A stretch of DNA of 64,000 bases, from contig NW_002476258.1 of NCBI RefSeq assembly GCF_000189635.1, forward strand, positions 62,001-126,000. The letters are read 5' to 3'. Numbering within the stretch: position 1 is the first letter of the stretch; each line of letters starts with the position of its first letter. A program made the position numbers and the translations under genes. Origin of the DNA: Tetrahymena thermophila SB210 (taxonomy: Eukaryota; Ciliophora; Oligohymenophorea; Hymenostomatida; Tetrahymenidae). The notes below the pieces were generated by a model. It was not told where the DNA came from. It worked only from the letters and a program-made list of their open reading frames with translations, and searched no databases. This document shows positions 25,689 to 38,800 of the stretch, in pieces.

Positions 25689-26046
25689 GTTTTTTTATAA
25701 ATATTTAATTATTAATATGAATTTTGTTAACTAAAGCATTTGTTTTTTAAAAATTTTGAATAATTTATTTATTCTATTTCTTATATTAAATTTGGAATTA
25801 AAAATGATAATTAGATTTATATTTAAAGATATTAAAAAACAACTATTTTATATAATTTAAAATTATTTCAATTAAAATTTTATACTATCTGAAATCCATT
25901 ATTTAAATAATAATATGAATGTATACTAATTTTGTGTTGAATTACATATAGTTTAATTTTATTTCAATAGTATATTTATTTCTCATAAGCATTTAAACCT
26001 TGAATTTAAAAATAATTCATTATTTCACTCAAAGTTGTCATGAAAT
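25689..26046. other. A/T-rich spacer inside the tRNA cluster
   Basis: No gene recognised. It shares no obvious similarity with the shorter spacers at 25177-25347 and 25422-25614, so the cluster is not a simple tandem repeat of gene plus spacer. Confidence 0.5.
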
Positions 26047-26120
26047 GCTCGGGTAGCTCAGTTGGTTAGAGCGTGGGTCTAATAAACCCAAGGTCGAGGG
26101 TTCAAGCCCCTCCCGGAGCA
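26047..26120 (+). tRNA. tRNA-Ile(AAT), copy 4
   Basis: Fourth identical 74-base copy, on the same strand as the others, followed by a T-run from 26122 that should end RNA polymerase III transcription. Confidence 0.97.
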
Positions 26121-26885
26121 GTTTTTTTAAATTTTTTCTCATGAAAAAAACTTAAATTTCAATAAGCATTAAGCTTTTATTTGGAATTAAATATTTGATC
26201 AAATATTGTCCTAAATAATAAATATTTCCTCCATTTTATTTTAAATTTTCTTTCATAAATTTATTATTTTTTTTTATAGTAATTGGTATTTGATAAAATT
26301 AGATTTTTAGATAAGTTAGTAATATAATAATAAATAAACTTTGATTGTCCACAAATTAAACAAAATTAATAATTACATATCCAATAACAAACAATTATTT
26401 AATTGACTCAAAAATGATTGATTTTAAATATACCCTTTAACGATATTATCAAAAAAAAATCAAAAATTTATAAATCTTAATTGATGGAGTTGAATAAAGA
26501 GCCAAGAGAATTCAAATTTTAGTCACAAAAAAGGAATTAAAATAAGAGAAAAGCTATCTATATATTTAGATAGATAGATAAATAGATTGAATATCCTTAG
26601 AAATGCTTATATTTTAATATAATTGATTGCTAATCCCTTCATTCATTTAAGTTTTGTGTATTATTAAATGAAATCATTTGATTTTAATTTATTGAATGAT
26701 TTAATACATGGATGTTAAAAAATATTTATATTAAAATTAAACAAATCAAAGCTTGATAAATAAATAAAAATCAATAAAGGAGTTGAATTTAGTTGTTAGT
26801 TAATTGCTAATCAAATTTCATTTAAAGCAATAGGAATCTAGATATTATTTAATTATAAAAGCATTAGTGATTATTTCATAAGAGA
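26121..26885. other. intergenic, upstream of dynein heavy chain
   Basis: 765 bases of A/T-rich sequence with a small TAGA microsatellite near 26567-26587. Presumably contains the dynein promoter; no specific site recognised. Confidence 0.4.
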
Positions 26886-29800
26886 ATGAGTCACTTTAGG
26901 ACAAAATCTTTTAAGGTTGCAGCTCATAAAACTCCCTCAAAGGTTTCTTTTTATTTCAGCAATAAATTAATAAATCATAACAATATACTATTTGAATTTG
27001 ATAAGTGGTTTATTTTATTTTTCTTTTAAAATTAAAGTATGAAATTGAAGATGATCCTAATAAGGGACAGGATCAAAATAAGATTAGCAAGTTTAGTAAA
27101 GAAAATTTTATGAGTCCATCTCCTAAAAAATAAAAATTCTCAAAATCTCCTGAGAGATCAAAGGTAAATTAAGATTGTTTCAGAATTATGAAATGATAAA
27201 AATAGCATTTACTTAGCTGATAACTTAAAATAATCTGCAATCTAATTTTTTTGTTTGCTCATAATAAAAAAAAGCCTTTCAAGAAGTATGATTTGACCAA
27301 AATATCACCAGCACCTTAGAAATATGTAGGACCTAAAAAATATAAAGAGTATTGGATGCCATAAATTTTAGAGGAAAGTGTAATTTTAATCTTTTCAAAT
27401 TCAAAACAAATTTTGAGTTTTAGCAAAATAAAAGAAAAAAGTTATCTAAGATTATGGTTTTTAATTAAAAAGGGTATTGATTTTGATTCATGTATTGTAG
27501 AACATAGTTACTTACCACTGAAAACATTCAACAATACAGATTATGACTTTTATTCTAATGAAGAAATCTTCTAAAAACTTCAAGAAAGAGGTGAAATGAG
27601 AGCACAAGTAAATCAGTTTAGAGTTAATTCTGTGAAATTATTTGATTTTTTTATTTAATTTAGGCTATAATTTAAAGAGAAGAGAAAAGGTTTGAGTGGG
27701 AAGAAGTTTTAGTTATAAGTTATGATCAAGAAAAAGAACTCTTCACAGTTTAGACAGAAGATTAGCTGAATTTCTTCTTAAATCGTATTGAGCTTATTTT
27801 TGTTGAGGAAGAGGATCCTTTTTAATACACTCAAAAGCTTATAAATGCCTGGAATATGAGAACATTTATGGATTCTATTCTTAGATATAATTTTTATTTA
27901 GATAACATGCCTTGCCATGATATGGAATATATAGATGAACAAACAGAAAGAAATATTTTAAGTTTAGTTTTTAACAAATCCATTCTCTAATAGGGTGATG
28001 TAACCTAGCTTTTGGAAGAAGTAAATTAATAATATGTAAGAACATAAAATAAGCTCGTATTCAATAAATACTTATCTACTAATGCATCTGACATATTCCC
28101 TACTCCTCTGATATTACCTCCTGTAGAAGAAAAGATAGTAATTAAAATAACTTTATAAATAATAATAAATGAATAATATTAATTTTATTGGTAATTTCAA
28201 TATTTTTTAAATCAGGTCCCTGAAAAAGGTAAACTTATGTTAGAAAGACTAAAAGGAGCTAAAGAATTAGTAGTTTATGAAAGCGGCGTAACATAAAGAT
28301 TCAAAGCAAAAGTTTTTGAAGAAATTAGAAAAGATTTTGCAAATCATTCAATTTACAGCATAAAAGAAGTTATTTAATGTCTTGCAAAGCTTGAGAATGA
28401 ATGCCAATAAATTGAAGGAGAGGAAATATTTGTATATTTCTTTGATAAGCCATAGGAAATTAATGAATTTAGAATTTCATAAGATTCTCATATTGATAGA
28501 AAGCAAGATTTAATTTGCAATAAGTGGCCTGAAAGGTTAGAAAAAGTATTTGAGAGAACCCTCTAAATCTCTAAGAATAAAAGCAGAATAGTTGATGACG
28601 ATAAGTTGGAAAGAGTTATGGCTCTAGTTAGATATAAAATGCAAGACACCATTTATAATATCTGCAACTATTCATTCAACAAACTCTATGAATTCCTTTT
28701 TTCATTTGTTCCAGATTAAGGTAATTGACTAATTAAAATCTTTCGATTATCTTTTTATATTTTTAAATAAATGAAAATTCATATTTTTACAATATTCAGC
28801 TAGCTTGTGTTTAATTTTCTACAATCTTTTTATAAATTTATTTAGTAAAAATTGTTAATTCTGGAGATGTATAAAATATTTACGATTCTAAGACCAATAC
28901 TCTTTAAACATCACCTAGAGTAATTACAATAGAGAGTTAAAATGGAATGAATTCAATGGCTTCTTTAGTTGACTACCAAGAAAAACCTAAAAAAGAATTT
29001 GCTCTTTATAAAATTGCAGTAGTAAGCAAGGATGATACTTTTTAGTATTCTTATGATTCTAATTTCTTCTTAGAAATGCTTTAAGGTTATTTCAAGAATA
29101 CCCTAAACAAATTTCAAAAAATAGCAGGTAATCATTATTATCATGATAAAAAATAATGACTAATATTTTTATATCATTACAATAAATATTAGATATTGAG
29201 TTTAAACTGAATTCTAACTTTTAATTTGTGCATAAAACGAAGCAGTATGTAAAAGCCCCTTAACTTCCTAATTAAGAACCTAGGAGAGCTAACTTAAATG
29301 AGACAGGAGATAATAGAGTTGATGATGAAAATTTATGGGTTTGGGACTTATGGGTAGACTTAACATAGTTAATCAAGAAATGTGTTGATCCACTAGATGA
29401 GTACTTAACTCATTTCAAGAAATTTGAAAATATCCTAAGATTAAACCCTGATACATACTCTAAAGAGTTTGAGGGAACAGAAGAAAATCCTAGAGATATT
29501 TAAGAAATAAAAGAAGAAATTATTTAAACATTAATCAAAGAAGAGGAAACAAAAAAACTTTTACCTGAACTCATAAAGGTGTCTATTTTTGAAATTGACT
29601 TAAAAATTATCAGCAATACTTTGGCTGGAAAATACAAGAAATTATCAAATAATTTGAAGGACATCATTTGTTAGAGAGCAAAGAAATTAACAAATAATAT
29701 AATCACTGAATTCTAAGAAATGCACTTCACAATAAATAAGCAACCCTCAAATATTGAAGAGTTAACTGATATTTAAAATTTTATAAGCAATGTTCCAAGT

Positions 29801-32800
29801 AAATTTAGTCTGTCTTTTTGTAATTTTAAAATTTATTTAAATAAAAAAATTAAGCTGAAATGGAGAAAAAAAAAGTAGAAATTGAAAGAATATTAGAAAT
29901 TTATGATATCTTAGATGAATTTATGTACAGATTAGAGAAAGAGGCAATCAAGAGCAAACAAGAAATGCAATTCCTTCCTAAGAAAACTTTATAAATGCTA
30001 GAAAAGAGAAGTAATCTTCTTGATGATATCAAATCTAATTTCTTGAGAGATTAGTAGAAAGATTAAGATATGTTTAGGAAAGCTATTGATGCTGCCCAAA
30101 AAAAGATTATGACTTTCCATAGCTACACCAATATCAATCAACATGAAGAAGTAGCTCAAAAAGCCACTGAATTATATAATGAATTAGCCAAAATGATTGA
30201 ACAATCTCGTAAATTCAACACAAGAGAACAACTCTTTGGTTAGCAAATGACAGATTATTCCAAAATTATTTAAATGCAAAAGGTATGTTTGTTTTATCAT
30301 TTTTAAAATCAATTTTGAATATTTCAAATTAAAATTTATTAATTTTATAGGACTTCACTCCTTATTATAATTTGTGGACTATATCTAGCAAATGGTTTGA
30401 AAATATTTAAATATGGCTTTATAGCAGTTGGGATAAATTAGATGCTCCTTATTGTGAAAAATTTGTTGAAGATGGATTTAGAACTTTGGGCTAGACAATT
30501 AGATTCTTTAAAGAAAAGAATCTTTCTGCTGTACAAAAAATAGCTGAGAAAGTTAAAAAGGAGTTTGATGAATTCCGTCCAAAAGTCCCTTTGATGGTTG
30601 CACTTAAGAAATAAGGAATGAAAGATGTAAATTTAATTTTTAATTAACTAATTAAATATTTGGATGTATTTAACTAAAATAGAGACATTGGGATGCAATT
30701 ACAAATAAAGTTGGATTCGAGGTTAGACCTGATAATAGTTTCAACTTTTAAAAAGTTTTAGATATGGGCTTGATGACTCATATTGAACAGTGTGTAGAAA
30801 TAGGTGAATAAGCAGCAAAAGAATACACTATCGAAGAAATGTTAAAAAATATGAAATCAAAATGGGCTACTGTGGAATTTGATCTAATGACCTACAAACA
30901 TTTGTTTATCATCAGGGTAAATTTTTGAAATTTAATGTAAATAGATTTTAATCAAAAAATTTATTGAAGGGATCTGATGAGATTTAAGCTCTCTTGGATG
31001 AACATTTAGTAAATACTTAAGCAATGCAGTTTTCTCCTTATAAAAAACCATTCGAAGAAGAAATCATAGAATGGAATAATCAACTTAAATTGATGAGTGA
31101 TATTTTGGAAGAATGGATTAAAGTGCAGCTGTAGTGGATGTATCTTTAACCTATTTTTGACAGCAAAGATATAGCAAAATAACTTCCTCATGAAACAAGA
31201 AAGTTCAAATAAGTTGACGATATTTGGAAAAAAGCTATGATTTAAGCTAGAGATAAAAAATTAGTTATAAGAGTATGTAGTGAGCCTAACTTACTAGAAA
31301 ATCTTCGAAATGCTAATGAAAAATTTGATTAAATACAAAAAGAGCTAAATAATTACCTTGAAAAGAAGAGAGAAAAGTTTGCTCGTTTTTATTTCTTATC
31401 CAATGATGATCTACTCGAAATTCTTTCTTAAACCAAAGAGCCTACTGCTGTCTAGCCTCATTTGAAGAAGGTTTTTGAAAATATTCATTAAATTGAATTC
31501 GATGATTAAAAAATCATTCATGCTATGTTTTCAGCTGAAAAAGAAAAAATTAACTTTGTCAAAACTGTAAACCCTAATCATAAAAATGTAGAAGAGTGGA
31601 TGGGTGAAGTAGAAAATATGATGAAAGCCTCTGTAAGATTTGAGCTCTTTAACTCATATCAAAAGTATCCAGACACACCTAGAACTCGTTGGGTTGTTTC
31701 TCATCCAGGTTAGTGTGTTCTCAATGGTTCTTAGATGCACTGGACTCTAGAAGTAGAATAAGCTTTAAAATAAAATTCTGTTAAGAAATATTGGGATGTC
31801 CTTAGCTCTCAAGTAATTATTAAATAAAATATTTAAAATAAATCTTCAAGCTTTTAAGTTTTCAATAAAATAATTGACAAATACAACTATAAAACCTTAA
31901 GAATTAGAAAATAAAATTTTCTTAGAATAGGATTAATTAAATAAAATGAAATATTTTGAGAATTGTTTATTATTATTGAATGAATATACTCAATTCAATA
32001 AAATATAATTTAATGATAATTTATTTAATTTTATAATTTTTCATGCCATTTTTTAAAAAATAAAATAATAGCTTAATGATTTAGTTGATTTAGTTAGAAC
32101 AAAGCTTACAAAGTAACAGATGGTTACAATTAATGCACTTATTGTCATTGATGTGCATGCAAAGGATGTGACTGAGATTTTGTGGAGAAATGAAATCACT
32201 GACATTAGTGCTTTTGAGTGGATATCGTAGCTAAGATATTATTGGGAAAAAGAAAATTGTATGGTCAAATGTATTTAAACCTCATTCCCTTATGGTTATG
32301 AGTATTTGGGTAATACTCTTAGATTAGTTATTACTCCTCTTACTGATAAGTGTTACATGACTTTGATGGGTGCTCTCAAATTAAATTTAGGAGGTGCCCC
32401 TGCAGGTAAAAAATAAAATTTTCATTTATTTTTCAAATAATTAATTTTATATTATTCAGTTATTTACTAATTAATTAAACAAATTTTATTTTAATTGAAT
32501 ATGAATTATTTTTTTATTGATTGAATCAGTCAGTCACAATTGTTAAATTTAATAGTTAGTTGAGTTATTGAATAATATTTCAAAAGTATTCAATATAATT
32601 ATATAATTAAAATGAATAGGACCTGCCGGTACAGGTAAAACAGAATCGACAAAAGATCTTGCTAAAGCACTTGCAAAGTAGTGTGTAGTATTTAATTGTT
32701 CTGATAGTATGGATTATATTATGCTTGGTAAGTTCTTTAAGGGTTTAGCTAGTGCTGGTGCTTGGTGCTGTTTTGATGAGTTTAATCGTATCAATATTGA

Positions 32801-35800
32801 AGTATTGTCAGTTATTGCATAGTAATTGCTAATTCTATTTGGTGAAAAAGCAAAAGGTTCTTCCTAGTGTGAGTTTGAAGGAAGTATAATAAAAATCTAA
32901 CCTACATTTTGTGTCTTCATCACTATGAATCCAGGTTATGCTGGTCGTACTGAATTGCCAGACAACTTAAAGGCCCTCTTCAGAGCAGTAGCTATGATGG
33001 TTCCTGATTATGCTATGATTGGTGAAATCATGCTTTACAGTTTTGGTTTCAAATAGGGTAGAGATTTAGCTAAGAAAATGGTTGCTACTTTTAAGTTATC
33101 TTCAGAATAATTATCATCTTAAGACCATTATGATTATGGTATGAGAGCAGTTAGAAGTGTCATTAATGCAGCTGGTCTTTTGAAAGCAGCAGAGCCTGAT
33201 ATGAATGAAGAACAACTCTTACTTAGAGCCTTAAGGGATGTTAATGTGCCCAAATTCCTTAAAGATGATCTTCCTCTATTCGAAAATATTATTTTAGATC
33301 TTTTCCCAGGAGTTGAGAAGCCTGTAATTAACTATGGAGAATTGCTTGATGCAATGTCAAAGTAAAGTAAAGTATTAGGATTATAGCCCGTTAAGCCTTT
33401 CCTTGATAAAGTTATTTAGCTTTATGATACAATTTAAGTTAGACATGGTCTCATGCTTGTTGGACCAACAGGAGGTGGTAAAACTTCAAATTACAGAGTT
33501 CTCTAAAAGGTATTTTTTGTCAAATCAATATTCATTCATTCATTAATTATTTTATTTTATTTTATTTTAGGCTATGACTTCATTAGAGAAAAAGGGATAA
33601 GCAAAAGTTAATACTCATATTATGAATCCTAAATCAATCACTATGGGATAGTTATATGGATAGTTTAATGATGCCACTCATGAGTGGTCTGACGGTGTTC
33701 TTGCTTATATTATTAGAGAAACAGTCAAGGATTAATCAAGTGATAGACATTGGATTGTTTTTGATGGTCCAGTTGATGCTATTTGGATTGAATCTATGAA
33801 TACAGTGCTTGATGATAATAAGAAATTATGTTTAAATAGGTAAATAAATTTATCACTAAAATTTTTTAAGAATTAAATTAATTTAATTATTTTAAATTTA
33901 TTAGTGGCTAAATTCTCACACTTACTCCTTACATGACTATGATGTTTGAAGTAGAAGACTTAGCGGTTGCTTCTCCTGCTACAGTTAGTCGTTGTGGAAT
34001 GGTTTATATGGAGCCAAGTACAATGGGTTTAACTCCTTTAGTTAATAGCTGGATGGACTTTAGAATCACTGAGTCTTTCAGAGCAAATAAGCTTTTTGTT
34101 CCTAAATTGCAGTCATTATTTGAAGAATATTTAGAATTTTGCATCGATTTTATTAGAAAAAATTGCATAGAAATAGTTGATTCTATGAACAACAACCTTG
34201 CTTAGTCACTAATGCGTAATCTAAACTGTTTCTTAGTTAATTATGTTGATACAGATTTTAAAAAAATACCTGCTGAAGAAATTGAAAAATTACTTGACCA
34301 TCTTGAATAAATATTTATTTTTAGCTTGATTTGGTCAATAGGATGCACAATCACTTATGAAGGCAGGGTTAAATTTGACAATTATCTTAGAGGTCTTATG
34401 AAATAAAATCAATGCTCTTTTAGTGTAATACTTTTAATTTAAGAATTATATTTTTTTAAAATTAATAACTTGTAATAAAATAGTTCCCTTAAGAAGGCTT
34501 GGTTTATGATTATTAATATATTGAGAAAATTGGTGAATTTTAACATTGGAAGGAGAATTTTAAGGATTTTGCCATTAATGATAAGCTAGGTTACCATGAA
34601 ATTATGATTCCAACAGCAGATTCCACCAGAAATATGTATTTTACTAAAATTCATTTAACTATTGGATAGCACGTTATGTCACCTGGCCCAACTGGTACAG
34701 GTAAGAGTTTAAATCTCTTTTAACTTCTTGGTTCTTAAATGGATGAATAATTCTAATATATTGCTCTTGCTTTTAGTGCTTAGACTAGTGCTAATTAAAC
34801 TTAGGATACAATTGATAGCAAAATGGATAAGAGAAGAAAAGGCTACTATGGCCCACCTATCGGAAAAAAATGCATTATCTTTATTGATGATTTGAACATG
34901 CCTAAAAAGGAAACTTATGGAGCTTAGCCTCCTATTGAACTTATTCGTTAATTCATCGATCATAGAGGTTGGTATAATAGAAAGGATCTCCAGTTTATGA
35001 AATTAGAAGATATTATTCTTCTTACTGCTATGGGCCCTCCTGGTGGTGGTCGTACATTTATAACAAACAGATTTGTCAGACATTTTAACATTCTAGCTTA
35101 CACTGAATTAGATGAAGGAACAATTAAACAAATTTTTGGAACTATGTCCTCCTTTTTCTTAAGTAAATATTTTGAGTTTATTTGATATTTTAATTATTAT
35201 TAAAAAATAAAAATAAAGATAAATTCGAAGAACCTATTAAAAAGTGCATTTAATTGGTTGTTGACACTTCTTATAATGTTTATTAGAGAGTAAGAGAAGA
35301 ATTGCTCCCTACTCCTTCAAAATCTCACTACACATTTAATTTAAGAGACATTAATAAAGTATTAATAAAAAATTTAATTAATTAAAATTATAATTAATTT
35401 CTAAAAATCGAATAGGTCTTTTAAGGTGTTTGCAATGCATCCTCAAAGCATGTTACTGAATGTGCATAATTAGTAAGACTTTGGTTCCATGAAAATATGA
35501 GAGTTTATCATGACCGTTTAACAACAGAAGAAGACAGATAATACTTAAAGAATCTCTTGATTGGATATTTTGAGCAATTCGGCTTGAACTAAAAAGATGT
35601 TTTAGACATGGATAGAATCATTTTTGGTGATTTTGTTTAAGGCAGAGATTCTGATTCACGTCCTTATTAATAAGTAAAAAATAATTTGCAAATTAGAAGT
35701 AGATTTTAATTAATTTTTAATAAAGGTACCTGACTTGAATGAATTACTAACTAAAATGAATGATTTCTAAGATGAATATAACAACGAAGTCGGAGTTCAT

Positions 35801-38800
35801 TCAAAAAAAGCTATGAAACTAGTTATGTTCTTAGATGCCTGTGAACATATTTCCAGAATAGCCCGTATAATTAGATAGCCTCTTGGTAATGCATTACTTC
35901 TTGGTGTTGGAGGTTCAGGACGTCAGTCTCTTTCTAAAATGGCAACCTTCATTTGCAACTATAAGCTTTTCCAAATTGAAGTAATAAAGAACTATTCTAT
36001 GAAAAATTGGAGAGAAGATATCAAGGAAGTATTGAAAATAGCAGGTATTGAAAATGTTCCTGTTACATTCCTTTTCGTAGATACTTAAATTATCAATGAA
36101 TAAATGTGCGAAGACTTGAACTCTATTTTGAATTCTGGAGATGTCACAAATATATATAACGATAAAGATATGGAAGAAATAAGTAATATTTTCTTTAATA
36201 AAAAATAAATAAAGATTAATAAAATAATTTTAAAAAAAAGTGGATGCATGCAAAGGTGAGTGCATTAAAAAGAATTTGTAACCCAACAAAATGAATGTTT
36301 TCACTTAATATCTAGCAAGAGTAAAAAATAATATCCATCTCGTAATAGCTATGTCACCATTAGGTGAAGCTTTTACAACTCGTTTAAGAAGGTAAATTTT
36401 CTAATAAATAAAATTAAAAAAATAAAAATATTTTTTTTAGATTCCCCTCATTTGTAAGTTGTTCAACTATTGACTGGTTTACTGAGTGGCCTGAGGAGGC
36501 CCTTATTGGTGTTGGTCTCGGAGCATTAAGAGAAGTTGACCAAGAACTTGGTATTGAAGAATAAGTAGATTCACTTGTTGATATGTTTAAGATTATTCAC
36601 AAGAGTGTTGAAAAGATAAGTATTAAATATTTAAATGAGTTAAGAAGACACAATTATGTGACACCTACTTCTTACTTGGAGCTTTTACAAATGTATAAGC
36701 AGATACTCAAAGAAAAAAAGACAAAATAAAAGAATGCTATACTTAGACTTTAAAATGGTCTCGATAAATTACACGCAGCTAATTAAGCTACAGTTGAATT
36801 GTAAGTTAAATTGGGAGATATGAAACCGTTGTTGGAAAAAGCGTCTATAGAAACAGAGTAAGTTATGGCAAAATTATCAGTTGACTAAAAGGTAACAAAT
36901 TTCTTTTGAATTTTGAAGAGTTTTTATCAATTATTAGATACAAAATTAATCAAATAAATATAAAATTTATTAATTAATTAAAGGAAGCAGAAGAAGCTGA
37001 GAAACTTGTTGCTGCTGAAGAAAAAATAGCCAAAGCTCAACAGTAAGATGCAACTGATTTAGCTGAAAAAGTAAAAATTTATATTTTAAGTTTTTTATTT
37101 AAATTATATTATTTTAAAGGCTTCTGCTGCAGTCGCTGATGCAAATAAAATTTTGGATGCCACACTCTAAGAAGTACAAAAATTGAAAAAAGATCACTTG
37201 GTTGAAGTTAAAGCTCTACCTAATCCTCCTAAAGCTGTGAAGGTTGTCCTTGGTGGTATTGTGATATTGAATTTAGATTACATCAAAAAATGTGGTGGAA
37301 ATATTATTACAAAGAAAGTAGAAGGTACCTTGAATTAAAAAGAAGAAGATTACTTCGAAACTGCCAAAAAGTAATTCATTTTAAAAGATAAATTCATTTT
37401 TAAAAATATAATTATTAATAAGGTTTTTACTAAATGATCCAGCAGGTTTATTGGATATGCTAAAAGGTTTTGATAAAAATAATATTAATCCAAACAATAT
37501 ATAGAAATTAGAAAAAACTATCATGCCTGATCCTGATTTTACATTAAGCAGAGCACAAACTTGTTCTTATGCTGTGCAGTTCTTATTCTAATGGGTAAAG
37601 GCTATGTATGATTACAATAAAGTATATTTAGAAACTAAACCTCTCCGTGACAAGCTTGATGAGACTTAGAAAATTTTAGATGAGAAAACAAAAGAACTTA
37701 ATGAAAAGAAAGCTAAGCTTGATAAGATTTAACAACAAATCAAAGGTTTAGAAGATTTATATAACTCAAAAGTATAGTTAAAAGAACAGTTAACTAACTA
37801 AATGAATGATTGTTAAATTAAGCTTGAAAGAGCTATTAAATTAACAAGTGGATTATCAGGAGAGTAGAAAAGATGGAATTAAGAAATTCTTAATCTAAAA
37901 GATGGTGAGCTTTATCTTGCAGGTAACTCTGTTATTGGTGCAGCTATGGTTGCTTATTCTGGGCCCTTCACAAGTCATTACAGAACTGAACTAGAATAGC
38001 AGTGGGTTAGACAGTTAACTCTTCATTCTATTATGCACACAGAAAAAATCACAATGCGTCAGTTCTTAGGAGAAGCAGTAAAAATTCAATAGTGGAACAT
38101 TGCAGGTCTTCCAAAAGATGACTCTTCCACTGAAAATGGTATTATAATAGATCAGGTAAATAAATTTTGATTCATTTAACACAATTTTTTAACAAGTTTA
38201 ATAAATCAACTTTTTTTGTCTAAATTATTTTTGCAAAAAAATTAGTCAAGAAGATGGACTCTTATGATAGATCCTTAAACTTAGGCAAATAAATTTATCA
38301 AAAATCTCGGTAAAGACCATGCTGAAGGTTTAGATGTTCTTAAGATTTCCAATCCTTAATTAATGAGAACTTTAGAATTAGCAATATAATTTGGTAAGAG
38401 AGTTCTCCTTGAAAACGTAGGTAGAGACTTGGATCCATCTTTAGAGCCTATCCTTCAACAATAAGTTGTAAAAGTTGGTTCATAGTTAAGCATAACAATC
38501 GGTGAAAAGAATCTAACTTACAACCCTAATTTCAAACTTTATATGACAACTACTATCCCAAATCCTCACTACCCTCCTGAAACATTTGTAAAAGTTACAA
38601 TAATCAACTTTGGTATCACTCCAAGCGGATTAGAAGAATAAATGCTTGCTCAAATTGTAGCTCTAGAAAATCCTCAACTTGAACAGAAAAAATTAGATAT
38701 TGTAATTAAGAATGCAAACGATAAGAGATAGCTATTGAATATCGAAGATTCAATTCTTTAAGAATTATCCAGCATCAAAGGAGGTATTGAAGAAGTACTG

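Noticed and set aside
34004-34963. Minus-strand frames across the dynein motor region
   Set aside because: They lie antisense to clearly conserved AAA2-AAA3 coding sequence and have no features of their own.
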